In this document: in pieces, positions 1-9,657 of the stretch
Layout: each line of letters begins with the position of its first letter
Numbering within the stretch: position 1 is the first letter of the stretch
Assembly (NCBI RefSeq): GCF_026627925.1
Contig: NZ_JAPNLE010000009.1
Location: 2,852,001 to 2,916,000 of the forward strand
DNA length: 64,000 nt
Direction: 5' to 3'
Origin: Cupriavidus sp. D39
GTDB taxonomy: Bacteria > Pseudomonadota > Gammaproteobacteria > Burkholderiales > Burkholderiaceae
Made by a program: the position numbers and the translations under genes
Notes under the pieces: model-generated
Told to the model about the DNA's origin: nothing
What the model saw: only the letters and a program-made list of their open reading frames with translations
The model's database searches: none

Positions 1-72
1 ATTACGCACGCGGCTGATGCACAGCGCGAAGACATCGCCAGCGGCCAGTTCCGGAGGTTCTAGCTTGATCAT
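1..72 (-). CDS. Start of a gene downstream of the ATPase (partial, runs off the left edge)
   Basis: An ATG at 72 overlaps the TGA of the ATPase gene (69-71) in an ATGA junction, which indicates translational coupling. The visible 24 residues begin MIKLEPPELAAGDVFALCIS. Too little is present to assign a family. By analogy with Septu (PtuA ATPase plus PtuB HNH nuclease) the partner of such an ATPase is often an HNH endonuclease, but no HNH motif falls inside the window, so this is only a suggestion. Confidence 0.5.
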   Translation of the reverse strand, partial: MIKLEPPELAAGDVFALCISRVRN

Positions 73-1618
73 TGGTCGCCCTCACGGTTGACCATCAGCG
101 CTCGGATCAACGCCCGGGCCTCGCCGCCTAGCTTGTGGTCGAACTTGGCGACTACTTCCTCGAAGTCTTCCTCATTGTGCGCGGCCGTCCGTAGTAACTG
201 GTGGAATCCGGCGTCCGTTACCTCAAGACCGAACACCTCGCGAGTGAGTACTCCGACGTTTTCGCCAAAGGTCTCAATGGTCGGGCGCTCAGCTTGAACG
301 ATCCGGCCGTTGCGCCAGATCTTCCAGACGCATCGAGAGGGCACCTCCTGAAGGATTACTGGCGAGTGTGTTGCGACAATCGCGACCCCGTTGCGATTTA
401 CGAGCAAGTCAGACAAGGCACGCACGAAAGCAGATAGCAGGGGCGGATGAAGATGCGCCTCTGGTTCGTCCAGTAGCACTAGCGTCCGCTCCTCCACCGT
501 CTCGACGAGACGGGTGATCGTCAGAAGGACGATCTTGTGACCAGAGCTAAGGTTGCTAAAGAGCTTGCGGGCACTGGCCTTGAGCGTATCCTCCTCCAAT
601 TCCTCCTCCGCAAGCGAAACAACGTCTGCGGCCTTGAAGATTGGATCTGCTTCCAGCACATGCAGCGCACGGCGCCATCGACTTAGGCGTGCGCTCTGAC
701 TGCGGCATACGAGGACACTGGCGCCGAATTCCCGCGAAAGACTATCGGGCGATTTCGGAGCTAGGGGCTTGCCTTCAGACGTGGTCCCTGTACGCTTGAG
801 TCCTACGTAGGCGCAGGGGATACCTTCAGACCGATCGCGACGATTGGGCAAGGGCTCAAAGGGGTCGAACGCGCTGAAGGTCACGGACACCAGGTTGGAG
901 AACAGATCCTGGCCTTCGTCGTCCGCTCCTGCCTCGAACGCTCCCACCTCTTCGGGACTCGATCGTTGGTCCACAAGCGACCGCGACATGTTATTTAGCA
1001 AATGAGTCTTGCCGACGCCGTTGCGGCCGATGAGGACATGGATATTGCTGGGTGGCATCGACTCTGGTTTGACGACAAAGGTCAGCTTGATAGGCGGAAC
1101 CTTCGAGCGAGCCTTCTGCGGCCCGGAATACGAAAAGTTGAAACGCGATAAGCGCGCCCCCCTTGAGCGAGTCGGGCATATTGGCCCTGCACAGTAGCGC
1201 GCGTCACAGATCGGAGTAGCGACACGCCTGTAACTTTCTCCTTGAGCGCCGTTTCGAGGAGCTGCGGATCAAATGCCATATCACGCAGTCCTGTGAGCAC
1301 CCGATCCCGTAGTGCCACGCCCAATTCGTTCAGGCGTTCGTAGTAGGTGTCGTCTTGCCCGACAGAGAAAAACTCTTCGCCTAACATGTCGAACGACGGC
1401 TCGAGGTCCGGACTGCGTTGACCCGACCGCATCCCGACTTGCCCGATTTTGACGCTGCCGATGTGCTGCTTCTCACCACTAGCGTCTATTACGATCAGCG
1501 TGTACATCGTGCTGTAGGCGAACCAGTCGTCCCAATTGTCCGCTAACAAGTACGCGGCTTCCATACCGGAATTGGGCGAACCTTGGCCGACGGGGACCAC
1601 GGTAAAAAATTTTGCCAT
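69..1618 (-). CDS. ABC/RecF-type AAA ATPase, PtuA-like (frameshifted once)
   Basis: The C-terminal frame (69 to about 1160) shows Walker A GRNGVGKT, an LSSGHK signature, Walker B LVLLDEPEAHLHP and a THSP H-loop, the pattern of SMC/RecF-like ATPases used in anti-phage systems (PtuA, OLD, RecF families). The N-terminal frame (about 1160 to 1618, starting MAKFFTVVPVG) joins it after RLAQGG: adding one base to the C run at 1157-1162 (G on the coding strand) gives continuous reading into RFNFSYSGPQ and on to the Walker A. The restored protein is about 516 aa. The next gene overlaps its stop by ATGA. The likely role is ATP-dependent sensing or activation of a nuclease partner in a defence module carried by the transposon. 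The family is inferred from motifs; assignment to Septu specifically is tentative. Confidence 0.7.
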
Positions 1619-1865
1619 TTTATGTTGTCTCTACCTCGACTCAACTCATTCATTGCATGCCGGTCGCAGTTCGTCTGTTCCCCGCCGGGCTGCGTCAGGA
1701 GGAGGCAACTCCCGGTGAGTATTGCCGGTGCGTTAGTTTAAGGTATAACTACGAGACTCTGGCTGCTGCGTTTCTGCCGTCCGGTGCGAGCCGGAGTGAC
1801 AGCAGCCAGTTTGAAGCGGACACACTGGCTGCTGTTGCGGCTGACGGCTCTTGGCCGACGGCGGT
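1619..1865. other. Intergenic stretch with strong inverted repeats, no gene seen
   Basis: No convincing coding frame lies between the ATPase start and the broken kinase. The segment holds CTGGCTGCTG (1759-1768), ACAGCAGCCAGT (1799-1810) and ACTGGCTGCTGT (1824-1835). The last two form a perfect 12-bp inverted repeat with a 13-base loop; the first copy could pair with the middle one instead, giving two mutually exclusive hairpins. Function unknown; it could be a leader structure of the ATPase operon or a decayed repeat. Confidence 0.5.
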
Positions 1866-2358
1866 CTATGAGACCTTCGTCGTAGCCTGCATGTGGCCTG
1901 TGGACATCAGGAATTCAACAGATCTGCGGAACGGATGCTCCATGTCCGGCGGCTCGACCAACACGGTCAACTTTGGCATGGACATTTGGTCGAATAGCGA
2001 ATAGCAAAGCTCGGCGTAAGCTGTCCACAGCTTGTGCATTCCTTCAGCGCCCTTCAGGTTTCTTCGGAGCGAGTATCTGGTTGTTTCGAGGTACGCGGAG
2101 ACCCGCGTCGTCCATGTCGTCCCTCGGTGGAGAGCGGTGCTGCGAGAATGGTCGGTCGCGTCGACACCGCGCAAGTAGATGGTGACCGGCGAAAGGGATC
2201 GGACGATGTCCTCAAATTCTGCGATGTAACCACGAATTCCACCTTGCTCCTGTTCCATCATGAAGCGAACAGTGCTCTGAAAAAGGCTGCCTTCTAAGCC
2301 GCTCCGCAAGGGTGCTCTTGCCAATTCCTGGCAGCCCATCAATCAGTACCAGTTTCAA
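1866..2358 (-). pseudogene. Broken P-loop kinase-like gene
   Basis: From a TTG at 2358 one frame reads KLVLIDGLPGIGKSTLAERL, a textbook P-loop (GLPGIGKS) as in small nucleoside or sugar kinases. That frame soon ends. A second frame (1866 to about 2320) continues with LEGSLFQSTVRFMMEQ, then IYLRGVD and FDQMSMPKLTVLVEPP, which look like the later part of the same kind of protein. The switch comes only about 20 residues after the P-loop, where related kinases normally have a longer lid and substrate region. This suggests an internal deletion as well as a frameshift rather than a single base error. The family is tentative and activity is unlikely. Confidence 0.45.
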
Positions 2359-2529
2359 AGTTCAGCGCCTGCTGCCAACGCAGTCCCCATTTTTGCTGAC
2401 AATAATATACCGCATCGATCGAACGTCGGCTTCTGGACGACGATGTTGAAATTGTTCTGGTCAACACCGTTACCTGGCTCTCGCTTGACGAGCGAAGAGA
2501 CGGCCGGCCACGGTGCCCCGGCCGCCTTA

Positions 2530-3045
2530 TCAATGAAGCTTGCAGGCCTTTTGACGGACCTTACGTAAAGCCGCGTCGTCCGGTACGCTGCTGGCCCCGA
2601 GCAGTACGGATATCTCGAGTAGGGAGCGCAAGCCGGCTTCCTTCCACCGCGCAGACCGTGGCTCACGAAGCGAAACCCCGTTTTGCTCCGCCCATGCGTG
2701 TAGCGCGTCAGCATGTAAACCGAGATCTCGGTCCACAGCAATCCACTTTGGGAACGGGCGGACCTCGACACACTTGTCGAGCAACGTGCAAACACCCGAC
2801 GTTGGGTCCCCATCAGCCATTTCCAGGAAGATGCATGCCCCGACTGGATACTCGAGTATCGCGAAGAGAAATTTCTCCGGATGTTTTTGGAGACGATGCC
2901 AGGCAACAAGCCATCCGATAATGCCCGGCAATCGCCTTCCACGAACGATGCTCAGATTGCCGATCTCCCCATCTTCCTCCGCGTCTTCACTCGTTTCCAT
3001 ACGCACCTCCGTGATAGTTTTTGTTACGCCAAGCGCTTTGGCCAT
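2530..3045 (-). CDS. Fifth gene of the transposition operon; degenerate integrase-core-like protein
   Basis: The 171-aa protein starts 17 bp after the tniQ stop on the same strand and sits where Tn7-like elements such as Tn6022 carry an extra gene (tniE, or tnsE in Tn7). The segment from about residue 55 to 145 (LFAILEYPVGACIF, then PKWIAVDRD, ALHAWAEQNGVSL) is laid out like an RNase H-fold integrase core. Only the middle aspartate (VDRD) is in place: the first acidic position is shifted (ILEY) and no catalytic Glu motif is seen. It is probably catalytically dead and could be an accessory or target-choice factor. Similarity is by eye only; it may instead be an unrelated cargo protein. Confidence 0.5.
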   Translation of the reverse strand: MAKALGVTKTITEVRMETSEDAEEDGEIGNLSIVRGRRLPGIIGWLVAWHRLQKHPEKFLFAILEYPVGACIFLEMADGDPTSGVCTLLDKCVEVRPFPKWIAVDRDLGLHADALHAWAEQNGVSLREPRSARWKEAGLRSLLEISVLLGASSVPDDAALRKVRQKACKLH

Positions 3046-3061
3046 GCTGAGCTGCCGCCCC

Positions 3062-5172
3062 TCATTCTTCTGCCGATCTAAAATCGGCGGATGCTGATGC
3101 CCTCAGGGGCATCAACTTTTGAATGTCCGCTAACGCGTAGAACTTGATATGCCGACGCTTCCCAAACATCATGGATTTGATCTCCCCACGCCTCTCCAGA
3201 TTGGGCAGATGGCTGCGATGCGTACCAAGAAGGCGTCCTGCCTCTTCCGCCGTCAGGAAGTACTCGCGCAAATTGCACAAGGTTGCAATATCCGACCGTT
3301 GCACACGACGTGACACAGCAAGATCGTGAACGTAGACCAACCCAGGTTGCACATAGCTAATCTCAAAGGGCCATGATCCCATTCCAAGCTCCGCTGCGGC
3401 GTCTTCGACAGGAACAAGGTTCGGATCTTCCAGCTTCTTCTTGAAGCGTTTCACGGAGCGCGCAGTCACATAGACTTGTCTCGACTGGTTGTCAATTTCT
3501 TGCAAGTGCCCTTTGATCACCAGTCGCTTCGCCAACTGGACGTTCACGCCAAGCAATTTTGCGGCTTCGGCAAGCGTCATCTCCGACGTGTCGTCCTTGG
3601 CCGGATCGAGTGCCGACCGTCTTCCCGTTGAGGTGGGATACCCTTTCAATTCGTGTAGCGCTGCCAAGTCGATCCGATCGACACTCGCCCTCTCAAACAC
3701 GTAAACCAGGCATCCATCGATCTTCGGACCCGCGACAGCATGAACGCCCAGAGCCATCAACCGCTCTGCGGTGTTTGTGACGTTCGTGCCAGCGCTTTTC
3801 GCAATCTCCCCAGCAAGCGCATACCTCCGGGAAAATCCCTCCACATCAGCACGATCGGCCACGAAGCGCTTTCGATTGAAACAATCTCGATTCCGATGTT
3901 CTATCCACCCAACTCTGGCCAAGCTGCGAACGGCCTCTGGATAGCTATTCAGAATGTCGGCAGCTTCTTCGATGCCGATCTCTCCAACCATGGGACTCGC
4001 CGGACCACTGCGAGCTACCTCGATCGACCGAATACTACTGATACCCAAACTCAAGTCGTACCCAGCGCTAGCCTCCTTCCCGTCCACGATGGACATCAAG
4101 ACCGACCCCACACTACGGGTAACGGGCCGACGATGCCCCGCCACAGCATCGTCGGTCACAGCTAGCCGGCAGAGCATTGCGTTCACGGCCCGCGCACTGA
4201 ACCATCCATCGCCACTCTCCAGCCCATAAGCGCGCCAGACGCCCTCCTTCCGCATCTTCGTCAGTTGAAACGCGCTCACACCAAGGGCGAGCTCTGCGTG
4301 CCTGCGTGACAGGAGCATTTCCTCCACTGTGGCATCAACAGCCTTCTCGTCACACTGCATGCGCAGAGCCGCGAGCGCGAGCTTAGTCACCTGCGATGCT
4401 GAGGATTCAAGCAATGGGAGCAGCGTGACCCGAGGATGCCACGGCGATCCTGCAATCAACGTCTGCAACTCATTTGACAGCGTCCCTTGCTCGAACCATT
4501 GCTTCGCAACGCGAAGACATACAAGTACTTGCTCTCCGCATTCGTTGCCAGGTTCGAGTGCCAATAGCGCAGTTACGCAGGCTGACACAGCGTCGGCGCG
4601 TTGGTCGGCCAGATTGACCTGCCGCATCCACCATTCGACTGGATTCGGATCCATGTCGACACGCGGCGCATCGATGAGACTTGCTCCACATTCGCATTTG
4701 CACAGGTCGCTCCGGAACGGTGACAACTGCCTATTGCAGACGTGGCAGTCTCTGTGCAACAGAAGCGAATGAGCAGTGCAGACAGCGTACGGCTTCAGGC
4801 TCCACGCCTTTCTCCAGTATCGTCGCTCGCCAAGGCAGCCCGGACAGTATGAGCGGCAGTCCTCCGCGAAGAATTGCTCGCTGATTGGTACGCCAGCAAA
4901 AGGCGGGGCGACTCGGTCGTAGGACCGGATCGCAGGTAGCTCAGCGAGTATGCATCGGCGTTGATGACACCGCATGCGCGGAGAAGCTCCTCATAGCGTT
5001 CCGGCCGCGTGTACGCCGCTGCAATCCAACCCTCGCCATACGGGCCCTCACATTGACCGTCGACCAGCGCTGTTACACTTGGGAACCCGTTTGCCTCGGC
5101 AACTCGAATCAAGTACCCCGCCGGGGACTCGTCGGGGAAGGGAATCGGTCGAACAGGAAGCTTGCGTGCCAT
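3062..5172 (-). CDS. tniQ: TniQ/TnsD-family target-site selector (frameshifted once)
   Basis: In Tn7-like systems TniQ/TnsD proteins recognise the attachment site and recruit TnsC. The N-terminal frame (about 4930 to 5172) begins MARKLPVRPIPFPDESPAGY, the typical TniQ opening. The rest is in another frame with paired zinc-binding motifs (CPGC, CTAH, CHVC, CKCEC). A one-base change near 4925-4965 joins them. The restored protein is about 700 aa, well beyond short TniQ proteins and longer than Tn7 TnsD. The long C-terminal part contains several helix-turn-helix-like segments (TLAEAAKLLGVNVQLAKRLV and, near the end, LTAEEAGRLLGTHRSHLPNL), consistent with sequence-specific DNA binding. The start at 5172 lies one base beyond the tnsC stop. 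This protein is the obvious candidate for recognising the nrdB 3' end. Confidence 0.85.
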
Positions 5173-5173
5173 G

Positions 5174-6157
5174 TCAGCCCCTGATCGATTGAGCCAGGGT
5201 TCGCCCGTTCATACGGAATGGGTTTTGTCTTGTCACAGACTGGGCGCTGAACATGCCGGTATCCCAGGCACTGGCGAGATCTTGTTCCGTCACCACATCT
5301 CGACCTGCCAGAAGGCAATTACGGGAAGCCACCTTCAATAGGGTCGAAGTGAAGTCAATATTCCCGCGAGTCGTCGCAAAGACCTGCAACGCTAGCCCAT
5401 AGTTCCCGAAGTTCGGCATAGCTTTGAGGCTGGTCCGGGCGACGATTTGTGTGGCGAGCATCTTGAGAAAACTCTGGAGATCTCCCGTTTCTTCGGCCGT
5501 TCCTGGATCCAGTGCAGGCAACAGGAATTTGCTCTTGTATCTCCGCGACATCTGCGGGTCGTGATCGAAGAGTGTGCGGCACTCCGGCGTTCCTACCAGG
5601 CAAATGACGGGCCCTTCAGCATTGAAGAGCTCTTTAAGCCAATTACTAATCTTCTGCCCAGCCAGTGCATCCTTGCGCTGAATCAGCGAGAGGTTGTGAA
5701 GCTCATCGATGAAGACGATGATTGTTTTGCAACGCTTCAGTAGCGTGTTGATGCGCTTGGACTTGGATCTCGGGGTACCTGCGGAAGGATTCAGGTCGTT
5801 GAGCATCGTGAGCATCTCTTCGGTCAACCCACCTAGCTTTCCCTCCGGCGGTAAGCTCATGTAAAACGCTGGAGTTGTGTCGATCTCGCAGTCGTTTTCG
5901 ACAACGGTCTGGGCTGGCAAGCTCTTCATGAGCGTTTTTGCGATCGTGGTCTTACCCATTCCACCCGCTCCTAGCAACATGCAACACTCAGGCGACCTCG
6001 CCGCAATGGATGCCTTAATGCAGGCTTTAATGCCCGTGACGGCGCCCGCGAGGGCCGGATGATGGACAACAATACGGTCCAGTTCCGCTGTTTCCTTGTA
6101 AGCTCTGCGCTCTTCTTCGGATTCGAACAGGGCTGTGGCGTGGTCAAACGGAAGCAT
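5174..6157 (-). CDS. tnsC: TnsC/TniB-type AAA+ transposition regulator
   Basis: The 327-aa ATPase has Walker A LLGAGGMGKTTIAK (about residues 60-75) and Walker B TIIVFIDELHNLS. It matches the TniB/TnsC family, which assembles on DNA, links the target selector to the TnsAB transposase and confers target immunity. The stop is one base from the tniQ start, and the start is 12 bp after the tnsB stop, so the genes are one operon. The reading frame is intact, unlike its neighbours tnsA and tniQ. No extra domains are seen. Confidence 0.88.
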   Translation of the reverse strand: MLPFDHATALFESEEERRAYKETAELDRIVVHHPALAGAVTGIKACIKASIAARSPECCMLLGAGGMGKTTIAKTLMKSLPAQTVVENDCEIDTTPAFYMSLPPEGKLGGLTEEMLTMLNDLNPSAGTPRSKSKRINTLLKRCKTIIVFIDELHNLSLIQRKDALAGQKISNWLKELFNAEGPVICLVGTPECRTLFDHDPQMSRRYKSKFLLPALDPGTAEETGDLQSFLKMLATQIVARTSLKAMPNFGNYGLALQVFATTRGNIDFTSTLLKVASRNCLLAGRDVVTEQDLASAWDTGMFSAQSVTRQNPFRMNGRTLAQSIRG

Positions 6158-6169
6158 TTCTGCAGCTCC

Positions 6170-8167
6170 TTAGTCGAGAATGGTTACATTCAGATCGTTA
6201 GCGACATTGCGCTTACTTGCGTCGCCGTCTGTCGATTGGGGCGATTGGTCCGTCAGAATCTCTCCCGTTTCGGGGTCGATCCACTCCGACGTCGATGGCT
6301 TTCCAGCCAGATCGTTGATGCGCGAGGACAGCACGATGGAAGAAGCGGCCATGGCAGCCTCGGCCTCTTCGGCACGCTTATCTAGTTGTTTCTTCCCTTC
6401 ACGAAGACGCTTCATCTGCTTCATCGCGAATTCAGAGTCCTTCTGGATTCGCTTCATCAGCGCATGCAAAGCATAGAGAGGGGCACTTTCTCCCAATTCA
6501 CGTCGATCTCGTTCGGAGAGTCCACTCAAAATCTTCTTCGCTTCTTGATGCGCCCATTTCGTCAGGCCTTCGGTGTATTCCGGCGTTGTTGATTCGGCCA
6601 CAATGTGGGATCCCTTCTGGGTCGGATGCTCGACATACACTCGGCTGAGGTCGAGTTCGTCAATCAACACCACTACCTTCCCTTTGTACGTGTGCTCGAT
6701 CGTCCGGAGCGCATGACTGAAGTAGATGAGTCCGTCATACCGAATCCGTCCCCTGTTGATCGTGCACCGGATCGGCGTTCGCGCAATGACGGCGACTTCG
6801 TCTTCAGTCATTGCTAGGACCTTGCATTTCCCTTCGCCGGTTTCCTCCCTCCACATCATGATCGGCGCTCTTCCGGTGCTCGAATGAACCGTCATGTGAT
6901 AAACCTCTTCGATCCATGTCTCGACGTATGAGCGGACCTGGTCGATGGTGAGGCATGCCCGCTTTTCCGATGGGTACCGCCCACGCTCTGTTGGATTCGA
7001 GAACGTCGTGCCTGGCATCGAATGGATGAGCTTTGTCGTGAACGTACGAAAAAACGATTCCACATGAGGCTTGTGGTTGGGCTCGCGAATGGCCGCAGGC
7101 TCGATGATCACGCCTGCCTTAAGCAGGAGCCGGATCACGGGCGTGTTCTTGAACTCCACACCGTTGTCGGGTATGAGATGCACAGGAATGCCACCAGGTA
7201 GCCCCCTCATCGGGCGCGAGAACATGTCCTTAACCGCAGCCAAGGTTGTCGTAGCGGAAGGAGGGTTCATGCTCAGATGCCATCCCACAATGCAGCGGGT
7301 ACGTACATCGATTCCGAGGACGAGCGTCGGCCTACCCATCACTTCTCCGGTGTCCTGATCGACGACCAACAGATCTAGCTTGTGAGAATCGATCTGGACG
7401 CAGAACATCGGAAGATGGCTGGTGTTAGCGCGTCCCCCAGCCCGGGCTGCTCGCTCCGCTTCAATGGGACCCTGTTTGATGCGAGTGAGCAGATACGGAT
7501 CAATCTTGTTTACGCGGCGTCGAAGCGTTCGAGTGCATGGCGTCCTCTTGGCATAGATGTTGTGTTCCAGGAGGTAGCCGTGGACATGTGCCAGAACGCT
7601 CTGTGTCGACCGCTTCTCTGTCCTCATGAAGTCGCTCAGGCCGTCTTGAATCGCGGACTCGACCCCTGCGCCGAATCGCAGCGTCCAATTGCCCTGGCGA
7701 GGCGGACGGTTGAGAAAGTACTCCTCCCCAAAGTCGCGGAGAGCCTTTATCCAGCGAGCAACGGAGCTGATCCCTGGTACCGTCTCATCGCCCAATTTTT
7801 TGGCATATGAGACAACCCACTCCCGCAGGCCAGCCTTGGCCGTTGGCTTGGATAACTCTGCAACCGCACCTTGCGCATATCGCAGTTGACGGAGTCGCTG
7901 CTTCAGGCCATCTGTGGATAGCGTAAGATAAGGAGATTGCGCGATCGCTTGCGACTCACTCGTAATGACAATGCGTCCCTCCTTGATCTGCTCGAGAAGC
8001 TGTACTACGGGCATGCGAAAGCTGCGACCGCCGGCGACTGCGTTGTATCGCAGGTCGTTGTATGCCACGTGCGCGATTTCGAACTCACTTCCGTTGTAAG
8101 TGAATCGCATCCCTGCGACAGGATTGAATACCGGCTCGCTTTCAGAGCCATTGGTAAGATTGGTCAT
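6170..8167 (-). CDS. tnsB: TnsB/TniA-type DDE transposase
   Basis: The 665-aa protein has an integrase core with catalytic residues visible at about D260 (CVQIDSHKLD), D334 (LIPDNGVEF) and E370 (KPHVESFFRT). Upstream lie helix-turn-helix-type DNA-binding segments, and a Mu-type C-terminal beta domain and an acidic tail follow. It binds the terminal repeats and catalyses 3'-end cleavage and strand transfer. The ATG at 8167 overlaps the tnsA stop (8164-8166) as ATGA, preferred over the upstream in-frame start at 8206. The C-terminal tail (about the last 60 residues, DQSPQS, NVTILD) is where TnsB normally contacts TnsC. The gene is intact. Confidence 0.92.
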   Translation of the reverse strand: MTNLTNGSESEPVFNPVAGMRFTYNGSEFEIAHVAYNDLRYNAVAGGRSFRMPVVQLLEQIKEGRIVITSESQAIAQSPYLTLSTDGLKQRLRQLRYAQGAVAELSKPTAKAGLREWVVSYAKKLGDETVPGISSVARWIKALRDFGEEYFLNRPPRQGNWTLRFGAGVESAIQDGLSDFMRTEKRSTQSVLAHVHGYLLEHNIYAKRTPCTRTLRRRVNKIDPYLLTRIKQGPIEAERAARAGGRANTSHLPMFCVQIDSHKLDLLVVDQDTGEVMGRPTLVLGIDVRTRCIVGWHLSMNPPSATTTLAAVKDMFSRPMRGLPGGIPVHLIPDNGVEFKNTPVIRLLLKAGVIIEPAAIREPNHKPHVESFFRTFTTKLIHSMPGTTFSNPTERGRYPSEKRACLTIDQVRSYVETWIEEVYHMTVHSSTGRAPIMMWREETGEGKCKVLAMTEDEVAVIARTPIRCTINRGRIRYDGLIYFSHALRTIEHTYKGKVVVLIDELDLSRVYVEHPTQKGSHIVAESTTPEYTEGLTKWAHQEAKKILSGLSERDRRELGESAPLYALHALMKRIQKDSEFAMKQMKRLREGKKQLDKRAEEAEAAMAASSIVLSSRINDLAGKPSTSEWIDPETGEILTDQSPQSTDGDASKRNVANDLNVTILD

Positions 8168-8933
8168 TTCCACACCTCGCTGTTCATGTTGAAGGGCTTC
8201 TGCCAATCGATACGCAATTGGCCAGTAAAGAGGAGATGCTTGCCAACGTCACCTAGCGCTTCGATCAGTGCTTGGTAGGTGCACGGAAGCAGTGCCGGTA
8301 GAGCCGCTGTCGCGTGGTCAATCTCGAACTTTCCAGGGAGCCGCGTATAGCTCTGGTGAAGTACCTTGAGGTTCTGGAGTTCGCGATCAGTTGGCAGGTC
8401 GGCACGGCCCACGATGGCGTAGTCGATGCCGATGCGGTACAAGAAGCCGCGGACCCAATCGGTTTTTTCGCGGTAGTCTTTATCGAGGAACGCTGTGTCC
8501 TGCTTCGTCTCTCGCACCAGAAGCCGCCCTTGATCATCCAGGATCAGGAAATCCGGCCAATGGCTTCGCTTACCAGGCACGGCAATCTCGATTGCCTGTG
8601 TTCGATAGGCGATGACGTTGGGCTGCCGCTCAAGACAAAGCGCATAGGCCTGCTCAAGGCGGCTCTCCACTGGCATGAAGACGGCCAGGTCTGCGACGTC
8701 CGCATTTTTTTGCTGGGGAATAGCGATGGACGAGAGTCGCCACGTCTTCCCAACAGGACCTTGCGTTTGCCATGTAGTCGAGACGCAAGATCCGGCTTGC
8801 GGGAGAATGCTGCCTTCACACTCGTCAGGAACGTGTCTCTCAGCTTCCACTCATCAGTACCGCGGACATGAAACATCGAATCGGCGGCGGTGCCTTGAGC
8901 AGGAACGGCGAAGTTGAACTCGAAGGGTTTCAT
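8164..8933 (-). CDS. tnsA: TnsA-type endonuclease (frameshifted once)
   Basis: TnsA cuts the 5' strands of the transposon so that it moves by cut-and-paste. The central region carries the PD-(D/E)XK-like set ESRLEQAY, WPDFLILDD and RETKQ, matching the TnsA N-terminal nuclease domain, and the remainder resembles its helical C-terminal domain. The N-terminus (MKPFEFNFAVPAQG, ATG at 8933) is in another frame. Adding one base to the CCC at 8749-8751 gives VLLGKTWRLSSIAIPQQ and a single 256-aa protein, the usual TnsA size. It heads the operon tnsA-tnsB-tnsC-tniQ. Presence of TnsA separates this element from Tn5053-type elements that lack it and move by co-integrate formation. Confidence 0.82.
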
Positions 8934-9657
8934 CAACTGAACTACAATTGAGGCTCTTAACGGGCGAGTCACTACTAGGAGGCTCGCCTGCCGGAATATT
9001 TTTTTCCCCTAATCCCTAATTCCTATGGACGAGCGGGCCCATCAGCGCCGCTAGAAGCGCTGGTTTCTTCAAATGCCGGATCTCGGCACGCTGTGCGAGG
9101 TCTTTGCGTAGTTCTCCGGGACAAAACGACTCCCCCTGCCGATCCCATCAATAGGCTGGACGTTGCGAACTATGCTGTACTCTTCGGCTAAGCCCTCGCG
9201 GCCACTCTTTCAATTAACTCATTGCTTCTCCTATCAACCGTATTTCCCCCGCCTCGTCCCTCAATTGGCACGTAATGCTTAACCGGCGAGGAACGACGCT
9301 CTGCCCTGGGTTGGCATCGACTCAAGGAATTGGGACTTCGGTCCGCGGGTGTCCACGCGCCCGAATACCCAACTCGTTCCCTGAAATGCGGCTCGCGGAT
9401 ATCCATCTATCCAGCAGCGCCAACATCAGTTCAGCAGGCATCACATTACGCTAGGTCGGCCTCGCGTCAAGAAATTGTATTGCGAGTACACACTTTCAAT
9501 TCATAGCCTATCAACACTAGCTTTTACTTCGCGAGCGCGAATGCATCCTTTCCGCAATGTGGAAAAAATGTAAAAATTCTGTAACCAGACCGCCCTGCGG
9601 CGCGTATTGGCTGGAAAACAAGGTCTCTAGTAGTGAGCCGTTGCCGACATTGCTTCG
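8934..9657. other. Non-coding stretch upstream of tnsA
   Basis: No frame here has a recognisable protein. It must contain the tns operon promoter. A GGCGAG/CTCGCC hairpin followed by a run of seven T lies at about 8962-9000 and could act as a plus-strand terminator. The part from about 9470 to 9600 is AT-rich. None of the terminal repeats found at 16354-16677 recurs here, so I see no second transposon end next to tnsA. Confidence 0.5.

Noticed and set aside
1619..2358. Retron (reverse transcriptase plus PtuAB)
   Set aside because: The inverted repeats are suggestive, but no reverse transcriptase frame exists between them and the ATPase gene.
4795..8933. Programmed frameshifting in tnsA and tniQ
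   Set aside because: No slippery heptamer or downstream structure was seen at the joins, and the same one-base losses affect essential core genes, so sequence error explains them better.
9188..9406. 72-aa minus-strand frame
   Set aside because: No ribosome site or recognisable sequence; composition resembles out-of-frame DNA.
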